Below are positions 26,190 through 34,900 of a DNA stretch of 64,000 nucleotides, piece by piece; position 1 is the first letter of the stretch; each line of letters begins with the position of its first letter. The notes beneath the pieces were generated by a model that saw only the letters and a list, made by a program, of their open reading frames with translations, searched no databases and was not told where the DNA came from. The position numbers and the translations under genes were made by a program. The stretch covers positions 1 through 64,000 of the forward strand of contig CAXXUY010000016.1 of assembly GCA_963664715.2 (NCBI GenBank), written 5' to 3'. This DNA comes from JAPOXR01 sp963664715 (GTDB taxonomy: Bacteria; Pseudomonadota; Alphaproteobacteria; Rhodobacterales; Rhodobacteraceae).

Positions 26190-27494
26190 ATGATACCCGA
26201 AATTTCTGACCTCACTATCGTCTACGTTGCGATCGCGATACTGGTCCTGATTTGCTTCTCGGCGTTCTTTTCCGGTTCAGAAACCGCGCTGACTTCGGCG
26301 TCGCGCGGCAAGCTCCGCGTGCATGCGGACAGGGGTGACAGGCGGGCTGACAAGGCTTTGAGAATTACCGACAACCTGGAACGCCTGATCGGGGTTGTCC
26401 TTCTGGGCAACAACCTGGTCAACATCCTGGCAGCGGCACTGGCCACCAGCCTGTTCACGAGGATGTATGGAGATTCCGGCGTCGTTCTGGCAACGCTCGT
26501 GATGACCCTGCTGATCCTGATTTTTGCTGAGATCATGCCGAAGACCTTCGCGATCTTGAACCCTGAAACGGCCTCGAGATTCGTCGCCCCGGTCATCGGC
26601 GTGATCGTGAAGCTGTTCTTCCCGATCGTTTCGGTCATTCAACTGCTGGTTGACTGGTGCCTGTGGCCATTCGGGGTCAACCGGAGGTCGCAGAGTGAAA
26701 TGAGGGACGTGGAAGAGGAACTGGTCGGGACGATTGCGCTCGGGCACTCGGCCGGTGCTGTCAAGAAGGAACACCGGGACCGCCTGCTCGGAGCAATCGA
26801 TCTTGGAAATCGAACCGTCCGTGAGATCATGCTGCATCGGTCTGAGATAGAAATGGTAAACGGTGAAGATGCAGCGGCCGATATTGTCAGCAAGTGTACA
26901 CGGTCACGTTACACGAGGATTCCAGTGTATGTCTCTGAAGCTGAAAACATAATCGGAGTCCTTCATGCCAGGGACCTGCTCGCCCGAACATTGGCGACTC
27001 TCGACGCCGATCCAGGCTTCGAGATGGAACTGGCGGCTCTCGAGATCAAGGATATCATTCGGGAGCCTTACTTCATTCCCGAGACAACGACTCTTGATGA
27101 TCAACTTCGCCAGTTCCTTCGCCGCCGGTCACATTTTGCACTTGTTGTTGACGAGTATGGCGATCTCCAGGGCCTGGTTACACTCGAAGACATACTGGAA
27201 GAAATCGTGGGCGACATTGCCGATGAACATGATGCGGTTCCGGACGACATGTTGCCGGTTGCAACCCGGGATGGAGGTTACCTGGTCAATGGCGCTATGT
27301 CTGTCAGGGATCTCAACAGGGATATGGACTGGCGCCTGCCGGAGGAACCGGCGACGACGATCGCAGGCCTGTTGATCAATGAAGCACAGATGATTCCGGA
27401 AAAATCTCAGGTGTTTATCTATCATGGCTTTAGGTTTGAAGTCATGGAGCGCCAGTCCCAGAGAATCACGTTGTTGAAGATCAGGCGGGTCTGA
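26190..27494 (+). CDS. HlyC/CorC (CNNM) family transporter with DUF21, CBS pair and CorC domain
   Basis: A 434-residue membrane protein. Residues about 1-190 form the CNNM/DUF21 transmembrane domain (ILVLICFSAFFSGSETALTSAS, LLGNNLVNILAAALATS, IFAEIMPKTFA). About 205-330 are two CBS repeats (TRIPVYVSEAENIIGVLHARDLL; HFALVVDEYGDLQGLVTLEDILEE). About 345-430 are the CorC_HlyC domain. Members are linked to Mg2+/Co2+ export or tolerance, and older names call them hemolysins. It is the third gene of the conserved aroK-xerD block and probably has its own promoter in the 134-base spacer. Confidence 0.93.
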   Translation: MIPEISDLTIVYVAIAILVLICFSAFFSGSETALTSASRGKLRVHADRGDRRADKALRITDNLERLIGVVLLGNNLVNILAAALATSLFTRMYGDSGVVLATLVMTLLILIFAEIMPKTFAILNPETASRFVAPVIGVIVKLFFPIVSVIQLLVDWCLWPFGVNRRSQSEMRDVEEELVGTIALGHSAGAVKKEHRDRLLGAIDLGNRTVREIMLHRSEIEMVNGEDAAADIVSKCTRSRYTRIPVYVSEAENIIGVLHARDLLARTLATLDADPGFEMELAALEIKDIIREPYFIPETTTLDDQLRQFLRRRSHFALVVDEYGDLQGLVTLEDILEEIVGDIADEHDAVPDDMLPVATRDGGYLVNGAMSVRDLNRDMDWRLPEEPATTIAGLLINEAQMIPEKSQVFIYHGFRFEVMERQSQRITLLKIRRV

Positions 27495-27517
27495 CCGGTA
27501 GATTCGATTGAGTGCCG

Positions 27518-27549
27518 CCTGGTCCGGTCGTGCCGACCGGCCGGACAGG
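27518..27549 (+). terminator. stem-loop after the CorC-type gene
   Basis: A perfect 7-bp stem CCGGTCG / CGACCGG with a TGC loop, extended by CCTG / CAGG around an internal loop, starts 24 bases after the stop. There is no T-run, so intrinsic termination is uncertain. The 280 bases that follow, up to the next gene, hold nothing else I recognise. Confidence 0.4.
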
Positions 27550-27833
27550 TAACCGTGATTCAGGGCGAAGGAGCGGAAGCGACCGTGTCCCCACCGGATT
27601 GCAGAATCGGGCCATTCGCTATACGCAATAGGAGTTGATCGCCATTGCCATAGGTTCAGGACTTGCCTATTCCATTTCAAGAAATCTGTTGGGCCCCTGA
27701 AGCCCAAGCTCACGAATACCGTGAAGGATACGTTTTCGTATGGAATGCGTAGTGATCATGAGCCATCAAGCAACCGGCCGATGCGAAGCATGGGCATGAA
27801 GGCTGACATATCGAAAGACATGGAGAAGTTCCG

Positions 27834-28409
27834 ATGATTCGAAAGCTCACGGCAGTCTGGGCCGTTCTGATAATATTGTCCGGCGGGACGGCTTTTGCCC
27901 AGGAAGCAGAGCAGGCCGCCGAAGAACAGTCGGAAACGGGTGACGCCGCCTTGGATCTTCAGGTCGGTGAAGTGGTTGTTCAACCCACGGAAACTGTATT
28001 CGACGACTGGATAGTAATCTGTGTCAGGAACGACGAGGGCGAAGAGAACTGTCGGATGCAGCAGGTCGTGCTGAATGATTCCGGCACGCCTATTGCAACA
28101 CTGGAAATCTGGAAAATCGACAACAGCACCGATTTGGTGGCTGGGTCGGTGATTGCGCTACCGCTAGGCGTGATGCTTGAAGAGGGAATCCTCATGCAGG
28201 TCGATCAGGCGCTGCCGCGACGCTACCGTTACGTCATGTGCGATCGCGACGGCTGCTATTCGCGGTTGGGTCTGAGCAGGAATGAAGTCGGACGGATGAA
28301 AGCTGGAAGCGCGATGTCCATGACCATTTTCGCTTTCGCAAATCCGGATCAGCCGATCGACCTGCAGATTTCACTGGCAGGGTTCACGAAGGCCTTTGAT
28401 TCCATGTAG
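27834..28409 (+). CDS. invasion associated locus B (IalB) family protein
   Basis: A 191-residue exported protein. An N-terminal signal peptide (IRKLTAVWAVLIILSGGTAFA) is followed by a Glu-rich linker and an IalB domain: VFDDWIVICVRNDEGEENC, MQQVVLN, IALPLGVMLEEGILMQVD, and RYVMCDRDGCYSRLGLS with paired Cys. IalB proteins occur throughout alphaproteobacteria and are periplasmic or envelope proteins; the name comes from Bartonella, but most free-living owners are not invasive. The gene is convergent with the ketosynthase gene, 8 bases apart. Confidence 0.9.
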   Translation: MIRKLTAVWAVLIILSGGTAFAQEAEQAAEEQSETGDAALDLQVGEVVVQPTETVFDDWIVICVRNDEGEENCRMQQVVLNDSGTPIATLEIWKIDNSTDLVAGSVIALPLGVMLEEGILMQVDQALPRRYRYVMCDRDGCYSRLGLSRNEVGRMKAGSAMSMTIFAFANPDQPIDLQISLAGFTKAFDSM

Positions 28410-28417
28410 TCCTGGCC

Positions 28418-29625
28418 TCAAACGGACCGGAGAACAATAACCGCATTCATGCCGCCGAAGGCGAATGCGTTTGACATGGCGCCGGAAATCCGCGCCTGCC
28501 TGGCCTCGTTGGGAACGACATCGAGGTCACAGTCAGGATCAAACTTCCTGTAATTGATCGTCGGTGCGATGATCCCGTCGCGCAGTGCGGATATGCAGGC
28601 GATCAACTCGACCGCTCCTGTTCCACCAATGAGGTGGCCGTGCATGGACTTTGTTGACGAAAGCATGAGTTTGTCGGCTGACGGGCCGAAAACCTCGCGG
28701 ATTGCAGCACATTCGGTCTTGTCATTGGCAGCGGTTCCTGTCCCATGCGCATTGATGTAGCCGATCTCGCCTGCCGCCGACTTTGAGTCCTCCAAGGCGC
28801 CCCTGATTGCACGGGCGGCGCCGGCCCGTGAAGGGTTTACGATGTCCTTGGCATCGGATGTCATGGCAAACCCCGTGACTTCGGCCAGGATGTCTGCCCC
28901 TCTTGTCCTGGCGGCGCCGTATTCCTCGAGCACGAATACGGCTGCACCCTCGCCTTGAATCATGCCGCTTCTGGTCGCACAGAATGGCCGGCAGGCAGTG
29001 TTCGACATGACCCTCAGCCCTTCCCAGGCCTTGACGCCTCCAAAACACAATGTGCTCTCGCTGCCTCCCGTCAGCATGAGGTCGGACATTCCCGAACGAA
29101 CCATATGGAATGCGAGCCCTATGGCATGATTGGAGGATGAACAGGCAGTCGAAACCGAGAAGCTTGGTCCCAGCAGGCCGTACTTTATTGAGATGTTGCT
29201 CGCGGCAGCATTGTTCATGAGTTTCGGGACGACAAACGGGTGAACCCTCCGCTTGTTTTCCTCGTAGACCAGGCGGTAGCTGTCGTCCCATGTGTTCAGC
29301 CCTCCTCCTGCTGTCCCGAGAACGATTCCGGCGCGGGGATTGGAGAATTCGGTCTCGGACAGACCTGACTGGATGACAGCTTCATCGGCTGCCAGGATCG
29401 CAAACTGGGTATAGCGATCGTAGAGGGCGAGTTCCTGCCGGTCGAAATGGGATTCCGGCTCGAACCCCTTGACCTGGCCACCGACCTTGACCATCAACCG
29501 GTCAACATCACGGATTTCCAGTTCGCTGATCCCGCTCCGCCCGCTGGCAAATCCGTCAATTGTTTCGGCAGCGGATCGTCCCAGTGGATTGATGGTTCCC
29601 TGCCGGTTATGACCACTCGCCTCAT
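28418..29625 (-). pseudogene. beta-ketoacyl-ACP synthase, frameshifted near the N-terminus
   Basis: A ketosynthase of about 402 codons that elongates acyl chains on an acyl carrier protein. The catalytic Cys-His-His set is intact: VSTACSSSNHA, INAHGTGTAANDKTE and TKSMHGHLIGGTG. From the ATG at 29625, seven bases after the ACP stop, the frame reads MRRVVITG and then fails. One base later in phase it resumes as GTINPLGRSAAETIDGF and runs to the end. Inserting a single base near 29604 restores ITGTGTINPLG, the standard N-terminus. A downstream ATG at 29497 would give a protein lacking the first strand of the fold. It sits in an lpxD-ACP-ketosynthase set that is likely to serve lipid A or another special acyl chain. 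Confidence 0.86.
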
Positions 29626-29632
29626 GCCTGGA

Positions 29633-29899
29633 TCAACTGTCTTTCTGTACGACGAGTTCTTCGACTGCCCGGACGATGGCCCCTACGCTCGATATATCGA
29701 AATCACTACCCGCCTGTTCGTTGACATTGAACGGCACCTGGACGTCAAAGCTCTCTTCGATCGCGAATATCGATTCAACCAGGCCCAAGGAGTCTATCCC
29801 GAGTTCCTCGGGCGTGGAATCCAGCGCGATATCCTCGATATCGCACAACGCCTGTTCAGCAATGATCTCGATGACGCGTTTGGCAACTGCCTTGTCCAT
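29633..29899 (-). CDS. acyl carrier protein
   Basis: An 88-residue acidic carrier protein. The phosphopantetheine site is GIDSLGLVESIFAIEE (Ser about residue 37), preceded by the helix I sequence KRVIEIIAEQALCD. It is longer and more divergent in its C-terminal half (VPFNVNEQAGSDFDISSVGAIV) than housekeeping AcpP, which suggests a dedicated carrier, as with the ACPs that supply unusual lipid A acyl chains. It lies between lpxD and the ketosynthase gene, all on the minus strand with short spacers, so one operon is likely. Confidence 0.9.
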   Translation of the reverse strand: MDKAVAKRVIEIIAEQALCDIEDIALDSTPEELGIDSLGLVESIFAIEESFDVQVPFNVNEQAGSDFDISSVGAIVRAVEELVVQKDS

Positions 29900-29927
29900 T
29901 ACGGCGATTCCCGTTGACAGGTTTCAC

Positions 29928-31019
29928 TTATTCAATCCCGGTCAATCTTGAAACCTGTTTCTTTAGTTCTCGAAGTTGCCGGACCAACAGTGGAAGGCGC
30001 CTGAGATTCTTGTAGATTTCAATGTTCTTGTCCATCGGAACCGCAGGGGAACCCATGACGGCCGTGCTGGCGGCGACATTGGTGAAGATCTTGGACGCAC
30101 CGGCCGCCAGCACATCATCGCCGATTTGCACGTGATCCTTCACGCCGCACATTCCTCCAAGCACAACCCTGTCACCGAGTGTCGCCGAACCCGCGATTCC
30201 GACCAACCCGCAAATCAGGCAGTCCCTACCGATGACAACGTTGTGCGCTATGTGGACGTTATTGTCCAATTTCGTGCGATCGCCAATCCTGGTTGCCGAG
30301 ATCGTTCCGCGGTCGATCGCCGTGCCGGCACCGATTTCAACATCATCCCCGATCATGACCTGTCCGAGGCTGTGAATCCGCGTATATCGGGACTGCCGTG
30401 TGTTGATTGAACCCGAAAGCGTCGACCTGATTTCCTCGACAGAACCATCCTCGGCGGTGGCGAAGGAAAAGCCATCGCTGCCAATTACAGCGTTCGGCTG
30501 CGCAATGAACCGGTCTCCGATCACCACGTCGCGTCCTATCCTGGTTCCGGCACCTATTGCTGCATCCCGGCCAATCTTGACATTTGGTCCGATTGAGGCA
30601 CCGGGCCCGATCGTGCAGCGCTCGCCCAACTTCGTACCCCTTCCGATCGAAACAAACGGCCCGATTGCAACTGACGTCCCGATGTCGCTACATGAGGAAA
30701 TCACGGCAGTCGCATGAATTCCTTCATCGACTTCCGATATCGGAGGAAACAGGTCCGTTGCCAGGGCAAGTGAATACCTGCTGCGCCTCACCAGGATTGC
30801 GGACCTGATTCCGAAGCTGGTCCAGTCTTCGCCATCCATCAGAATTGCCGCACGCGCCTTTCCGGAACGCAACTCATCCGCAAAGTCCCGGCTCATGGCA
30901 AGCGCCAGGTCTGCCGGACCGGCATCCTTCGGCTCCGCAAGTCCGGTGACCTCGAGCGAGGTGTCACCTACGGCGACTGTACCAAGTGCTTCGGCGATCT
31001 TTGCAATGGTGAGTTTCAT
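29928..31019 (-). CDS. lpxD: UDP-3-O-(3-hydroxyacyl)glucosamine N-acyltransferase
   Basis: A 363-residue enzyme of lipid A synthesis that adds a 3-hydroxyacyl chain from ACP to the 2-amino group of UDP-3-O-acylglucosamine. An N-terminal uridine-binding domain (TIAKIAEALGTVAVGDTSLEV) precedes a left-handed beta helix made of many hexapeptide turns (IGPFVSIGRGTKLGERCTIG and similar). The catalytic His lies in DNNVHIAHNVVIG. The C-terminal helical tail is present. It is encoded here away from lpxA and fabZ but next to an ACP and a ketosynthase, which suggests a dedicated acyl supply. Confidence 0.93.
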   Translation of the reverse strand: MKLTIAKIAEALGTVAVGDTSLEVTGLAEPKDAGPADLALAMSRDFADELRSGKARAAILMDGEDWTSFGIRSAILVRRSRYSLALATDLFPPISEVDEGIHATAVISSCSDIGTSVAIGPFVSIGRGTKLGERCTIGPGASIGPNVKIGRDAAIGAGTRIGRDVVIGDRFIAQPNAVIGSDGFSFATAEDGSVEEIRSTLSGSINTRQSRYTRIHSLGQVMIGDDVEIGAGTAIDRGTISATRIGDRTKLDNNVHIAHNVVIGRDCLICGLVGIAGSATLGDRVVLGGMCGVKDHVQIGDDVLAAGASKIFTNVAASTAVMGSPAVPMDKNIEIYKNLRRLPLLVRQLRELKKQVSRLTGIE

Positions 31020-31100
31020 GTCACAACGGTCGGCAAGAACCTACGGCAAAGCAGGATTGAGAGTGCTACCGGACGATGCGGCAATTGGCTCGGAACAGAT

Positions 31101-32738
31101 TCAGTTGCTGGGGAATCCAGTATCGAGACCGGCATTGACCAGCTGTTCGTAAATCAGCGCATCACGGCCATACATGTCGCGTCGGTAGTTGATCTTGCCG
31201 CCCGGGGCAACCCATGCCGTCTGATAGGTGATGTGGACCGGCAGGGGATTCTCGAGGTTGACCCTTGTTTCCGCGCCCGCTGTTACCAGGCTCTCGTACA
31301 GGTGGGCGGGATCCTCGTACTGCATTCCCAGCAGAAACAAGGCGAAGTCGTTCGCGTGATGTACACGGATACAGCCATGGCTGAATGACCGTGCTTCCTG
31401 CTGGAACAATGCCTTCCAGGGGGTGTCATGCATGTAGACATTGAACTGGTTTGGAAACATGAACTTGACCTGCCCCAACGCGTTATCCGGTCCGGGAGAC
31501 TGGCGCATCTCGAACGGGAAACTATTCCGGTCAAACTTCGAGAAGTCGATCAGGAGCCTGTCGACCGGCGTTCCATCCTCCGGATCAAAGATCACAAGTT
31601 GAGGTTCCGCAAACGGATCCTCCTTGAGTTTCGGAAGGACTTCGGTCGTTGAAATCGAGCGCGGAACCCACCATGTCGGGTTGACGATGACATGTGTCAT
31701 TTCGTCGGAAAATTCGGGGGTCTGGAGGTTGAGGCGAGACTTGCCGACAACGACCCGCGTTCCATAGACTTCCTTTCCGTCCCGAATTACGGATGCCCGG
31801 TAGTCGGGCAGGTTGACCAGGATAAACTGGTCACCCATCGGGAAATTCATCCAGCGGGAACGCTCCAGCGCTGCGATGACCTGCCGCCTTCGCTCGTCAG
31901 GCTCGATATTGACCTCCCGGATCGTGGCCGAATCAGCCTCGCCGTCCGGGTCAAGTCCATGATCGGTTTGAAACCTCTTGATCGCGAAATACAGCGCATC
32001 GCCGAATTCGGCGGACGCAGAATTCTTCAGGTACCCCATCCGGATCAGGCGATTGCGGAGTTGGACAACCTGCGGCCCGCTGGCATCACTGCCGACTTCA
32101 TTCGCTTCGACCTGGCTTCCCCAGCCGCCTGCGGCAGCGATCGCTTCCAACTCCCGCAGTTTCTTTCGAAGCCCGATGTAGCTCGTTGTGGCGGGTGCGA
32201 GACGCATCAAGAACCCTTCAGGGTCTCCCGACAGGATTCCATCGAGAAGGTATTCCAACGCAGGTTTCTGCTTGTTCCGCGAAATCAGCTGATGAACGGA
32301 TTTCGGATCGATTGCCCCTGCAGTCAACGCAGAAGCATACTCCAGGTAGAGCCTCGTCGTCCTGACCTCTGCAGATGCGAGGTCAGCCGGGTTGTTCACG
32401 GAGGACAAAAGGCTCCGGAGTTCATCTATCTGCACCTCGCCGAATGGCAAACCGTGACTTGGCGCCGATTCCAGCGATCTCAGGAATGTGTCCAGCCTCT
32501 GCCTGTCGCCGTCAGCAGCCCCGGTCCAGATCGGGCGGAACCCGCGCTGCGCATAATACCTGGCAAGCGCCCTATCATCCGCGATTTCGCTCGCGACACC
32601 GAATTCAAAATGCGGCAAGGGCGCAGCGGCCGCGTTCCATGGAATCACGGCGACCACGGCAACGAAAGCTGCCAGTTTCACGGATTGCGTTGCACTCATT
32701 GCATGACGGCCCAGGGCAATTTCTCCCCCAAATGACAT
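31101..32738 (-). CDS. L,D-transpeptidase of the YcbB/LdtD type
   Basis: A 545-residue envelope enzyme that makes 3-3 crosslinks in peptidoglycan or anchors proteins to it. A signal peptide (SVKLAAFVAVVAVIPWNAAAA) is followed by a scaffold domain (LARYYAQRGFRPIW), a peptidoglycan-binding domain (VVQLRNRLIRMGYL, AIKRFQTDHGLDPDGE) and the YkuD catalytic domain with SHGCIRVHH (Cys nucleophile). The ATG at 32738 has GGCGGAG at good distance. An ATG at 32699 directly before the signal peptide is an alternative. It is divergent to a DUF882 peptidase-like gene, forming a cell-wall pair. Confidence 0.93.
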   Translation of the reverse strand: MSFGGEIALGRHAMSATQSVKLAAFVAVVAVIPWNAAAAPLPHFEFGVASEIADDRALARYYAQRGFRPIWTGAADGDRQRLDTFLRSLESAPSHGLPFGEVQIDELRSLLSSVNNPADLASAEVRTTRLYLEYASALTAGAIDPKSVHQLISRNKQKPALEYLLDGILSGDPEGFLMRLAPATTSYIGLRKKLRELEAIAAAGGWGSQVEANEVGSDASGPQVVQLRNRLIRMGYLKNSASAEFGDALYFAIKRFQTDHGLDPDGEADSATIREVNIEPDERRRQVIAALERSRWMNFPMGDQFILVNLPDYRASVIRDGKEVYGTRVVVGKSRLNLQTPEFSDEMTHVIVNPTWWVPRSISTTEVLPKLKEDPFAEPQLVIFDPEDGTPVDRLLIDFSKFDRNSFPFEMRQSPGPDNALGQVKFMFPNQFNVYMHDTPWKALFQQEARSFSHGCIRVHHANDFALFLLGMQYEDPAHLYESLVTAGAETRVNLENPLPVHITYQTAWVAPGGKINYRRDMYGRDALIYEQLVNAGLDTGFPSN

Positions 32739-32845
32739 CGACGAACTCCGCCCCAAGACTGTGGCCTGGCATTGCCAGCATAGAATGCTATAGGCCCTTG
32801 CGGGGCCCAATTTCAACCGCCAATGCAGCGCATGACGGAAACTTA

Positions 32846-32905
32846 TTGCAATTTTACAAGATACGGGCTACAACTGTTTTCCTGTTGCGGTAAAATTGCA
32901 ACAGG
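32846..32905. promoter_or_regulatory. overlapping alternative inverted repeats between divergent cell-wall genes
   Basis: A 12-base arm TTGCAATTTTAC (32846-32857) is repeated inverted as GTAAAATTGCAA (32890-32901). The second arm also takes part in a short hairpin CCTGTTGC / GCAACAGG (32881-32888 with 32898-32905). The two structures are mutually exclusive in RNA. As DNA the dyads lie in the shared promoter region of ldt and the DUF882 gene and could bind one regulator for both. Confidence 0.6.
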
Positions 32906-32946
32906 TTGAGCAGGAAAAACAAAATCGTCATCTGAAAGATACGTAA

Positions 32947-33528
32947 TTGGAACGCACACGTACAAAATGTGCTGCAGGCTTGTCACGTCGCCAGCTGCTG
33001 ATGGGAGCGGGCTCTGTAGTCGGGTTGGGCGCCATTTCCGCACCAGCCGTAATTGCCGGTCTACGGACTGCCTTGGCACGTCGTTTGACCATGACCAACC
33101 AGCGTACAGGCGAGGACATCGACATCATCTACTGGCTTGATGGCGAGTACATCCGGGAATCGCTGACTGCCATAAACTTCTTCATGCGCGATTGGCGCTC
33201 TGACGCACTACACGAGATTGATGTGAGAACGCTTGATATACTTGCGGCAGTTCACAACATGCTTGAGACAAGTGAACCTGTCCAGCTGATCTCCGGCTAC
33301 AGGACGCTGGCCACCAACAACATGTTGCGGGAGAGTTCCGGCAGTGTGGCGGCGAATTCTCTGCATGTCTTCGGCATGGCGGCCGACATTCGGCTCAAAG
33401 GACGTTCAACGGAACAGGTTGCCAAGGCAGCCCTGCGTTGCAAGGCTGGAGGAGTCGGTGTCTACAGGCAGTCGGGATTTGTGCATGTTGACTGCGGCCG
33501 GTTACGGCAATGGGGTGCACGCGTCTGA
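32947..33528 (+). CDS. DUF882 (YcbK-like) peptidase M15 family protein with Tat signal
   Basis: A 193-residue exported protein. The N-terminus has a twin-arginine signal (SRRQLLMGAGSVVGLGA). The mature part is the DUF882/peptidase M15 fold: LISGYRTLATNNMLRE, NSLHVFGMAADIRL with metal His and Asp, and SGFVHVDCGRLRQWG with the last His. Such YcbK-like proteins are predicted zinc peptidases of peptidoglycan. The start is a TTG at 32947, since the next ATG (33001) would remove the Arg pair. It is divergent to the L,D-transpeptidase gene, and the two may remodel crosslinks together. Confidence 0.88.
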   Translation: MERTRTKCAAGLSRRQLLMGAGSVVGLGAISAPAVIAGLRTALARRLTMTNQRTGEDIDIIYWLDGEYIRESLTAINFFMRDWRSDALHEIDVRTLDILAAVHNMLETSEPVQLISGYRTLATNNMLRESSGSVAANSLHVFGMAADIRLKGRSTEQVAKAALRCKAGGVGVYRQSGFVHVDCGRLRQWGARV

Positions 33529-33538
33529 GTTGTTCGAG

Positions 33539-34807
33539 TCAGGCGCGGATCGTGCCGTCTCCCTCGACAAGATATTTGAAAGTTGTCAGTTCTTCGGCTC
33601 CCACCGGTCCGCGGGCATGAATTTTGCCGGTAGCAATCCCGATTTCCGCGCCAAGGCCAAATTCGCCACCATCAGCAAACTGGGTCGACGCGTTCCGCAT
33701 CAGAATTGCAGAATTCAATCCTGAAAAGAACTTCTCGGCAGCTTCATCGCATTCCGTGATGATCGCGTCGGTATGGCCGGACCCGTATTTCCTGATGTGA
33801 TCGATAGCTCCGTCCACTCCGTCGACCACCCTGGCAGCCATGGTCATGTCTAGGAATTCCTGTCCAAAATCGTCAGGTCTTGCGGCAACAGTTCCCTTGA
33901 TCGTGCCGATATCGGCATCGGCTCTCACTTCCACACCCGCCTTCAGCAAGTCCTCGACGAACGGCGCACCGTGCCGCTTCCAGAACTCCCTGTCAACGAG
34001 CAGGCATTCGGCCGCGCCGCAGATCCCCGTTCGTCTTGTCTTGGCATTCATGACCACCCTGCCCGCCTTGTCATGGTCGGCGGCGCGATCGACATAGACG
34101 TGGCAGATCCCCTCGAGGTGAGCGAAAACCGGAACGAGGGCCTCCTCCTGGACCCGCTTGACCAGACCCTTTCCGCCACGCGGCACAATAACATCGATAT
34201 GCCCGGTCATCCTCAACATTTCACCGACGGCGCTGCGGTCAGCGATCGTGACCAGCTGGGTCGAGGATTCCGGCAGTCCGGATTTCTTCAGGCCCTCGAC
34301 CAGACAGCTGTGCAGGACTGCCGACGACTTCAGGCTGTCTGATCCTCCGCGGAGAATCGATGCATTACCTGACTTGAGGCACAGGGCTCCAGCATCGATG
34401 GTCACATTGGGCCGGGATTCATAAATGATTCCAATAACTCCCAAGGGTGTGCTGATGCGCCTGATCTTCAATCCTGACGGTCGCGTCCAGGATGCAAGGG
34501 TGCGGCCGACCGGATCTGGCATCGCTGCAATTTCATGCAGCGTGCTGATCACTGAATCGAGCCGCTCATTGTTCAATGCCAGCCGGTCCAGCATCGCACT
34601 GGACAATCCCTTTTTCCGACCGGCATCCAGATCTGCGCTGTTGCCGTCCAGAATTTCGTCACGGTGCGCCTCGAGTTCAGAAGCTGCGGCAGTCAGTGCA
34701 GCATCCTTCTGTTCGGCTGATGCACACGCGAGTCTCTCGGCGGCTGCAACCGCGCGCTCGCCGAGTTGACGCATCATGTCTGCGACAAGTGTTTCTTGGT
34801 CATTCAC
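33539..34807 (-). CDS. proA: glutamate-5-semialdehyde dehydrogenase (gamma-glutamyl phosphate reductase)
   Basis: A 422-residue NADPH-dependent enzyme, second step of proline synthesis. It belongs to the aldehyde dehydrogenase superfamily. Seen are PLGVIGIIYESRPNVTIDA, LKSGNASILRGGSDS, the signature VPRGGKGLVKRV, and the catalytic Cys in KTRRTGICGAAECLLVD. The C-terminus shows GLGAEIGIATGKIHARGPVG, the family end motif. It follows proB on the minus strand after 93 bases, completing an obgE-proB-proA series, and it is convergent with the DUF882 gene. Confidence 0.97.
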   Translation of the reverse strand: MNDQETLVADMMRQLGERAVAAAERLACASAEQKDAALTAAASELEAHRDEILDGNSADLDAGRKKGLSSAMLDRLALNNERLDSVISTLHEIAAMPDPVGRTLASWTRPSGLKIRRISTPLGVIGIIYESRPNVTIDAGALCLKSGNASILRGGSDSLKSSAVLHSCLVEGLKKSGLPESSTQLVTIADRSAVGEMLRMTGHIDVIVPRGGKGLVKRVQEEALVPVFAHLEGICHVYVDRAADHDKAGRVVMNAKTRRTGICGAAECLLVDREFWKRHGAPFVEDLLKAGVEVRADADIGTIKGTVAARPDDFGQEFLDMTMAARVVDGVDGAIDHIRKYGSGHTDAIITECDEAAEKFFSGLNSAILMRNASTQFADGGEFGLGAEIGIATGKIHARGPVGAEELTTFKYLVEGDGTIRA

Positions 34808-34900
34808 CGTGGCAGGCCCTCTGGCGGATCATTGCAAGGTGGCTACAGGTACAGCAAGGCCCGACAATCAGCAAGGAGACGGGATTCAAGTCCGGTTTCG

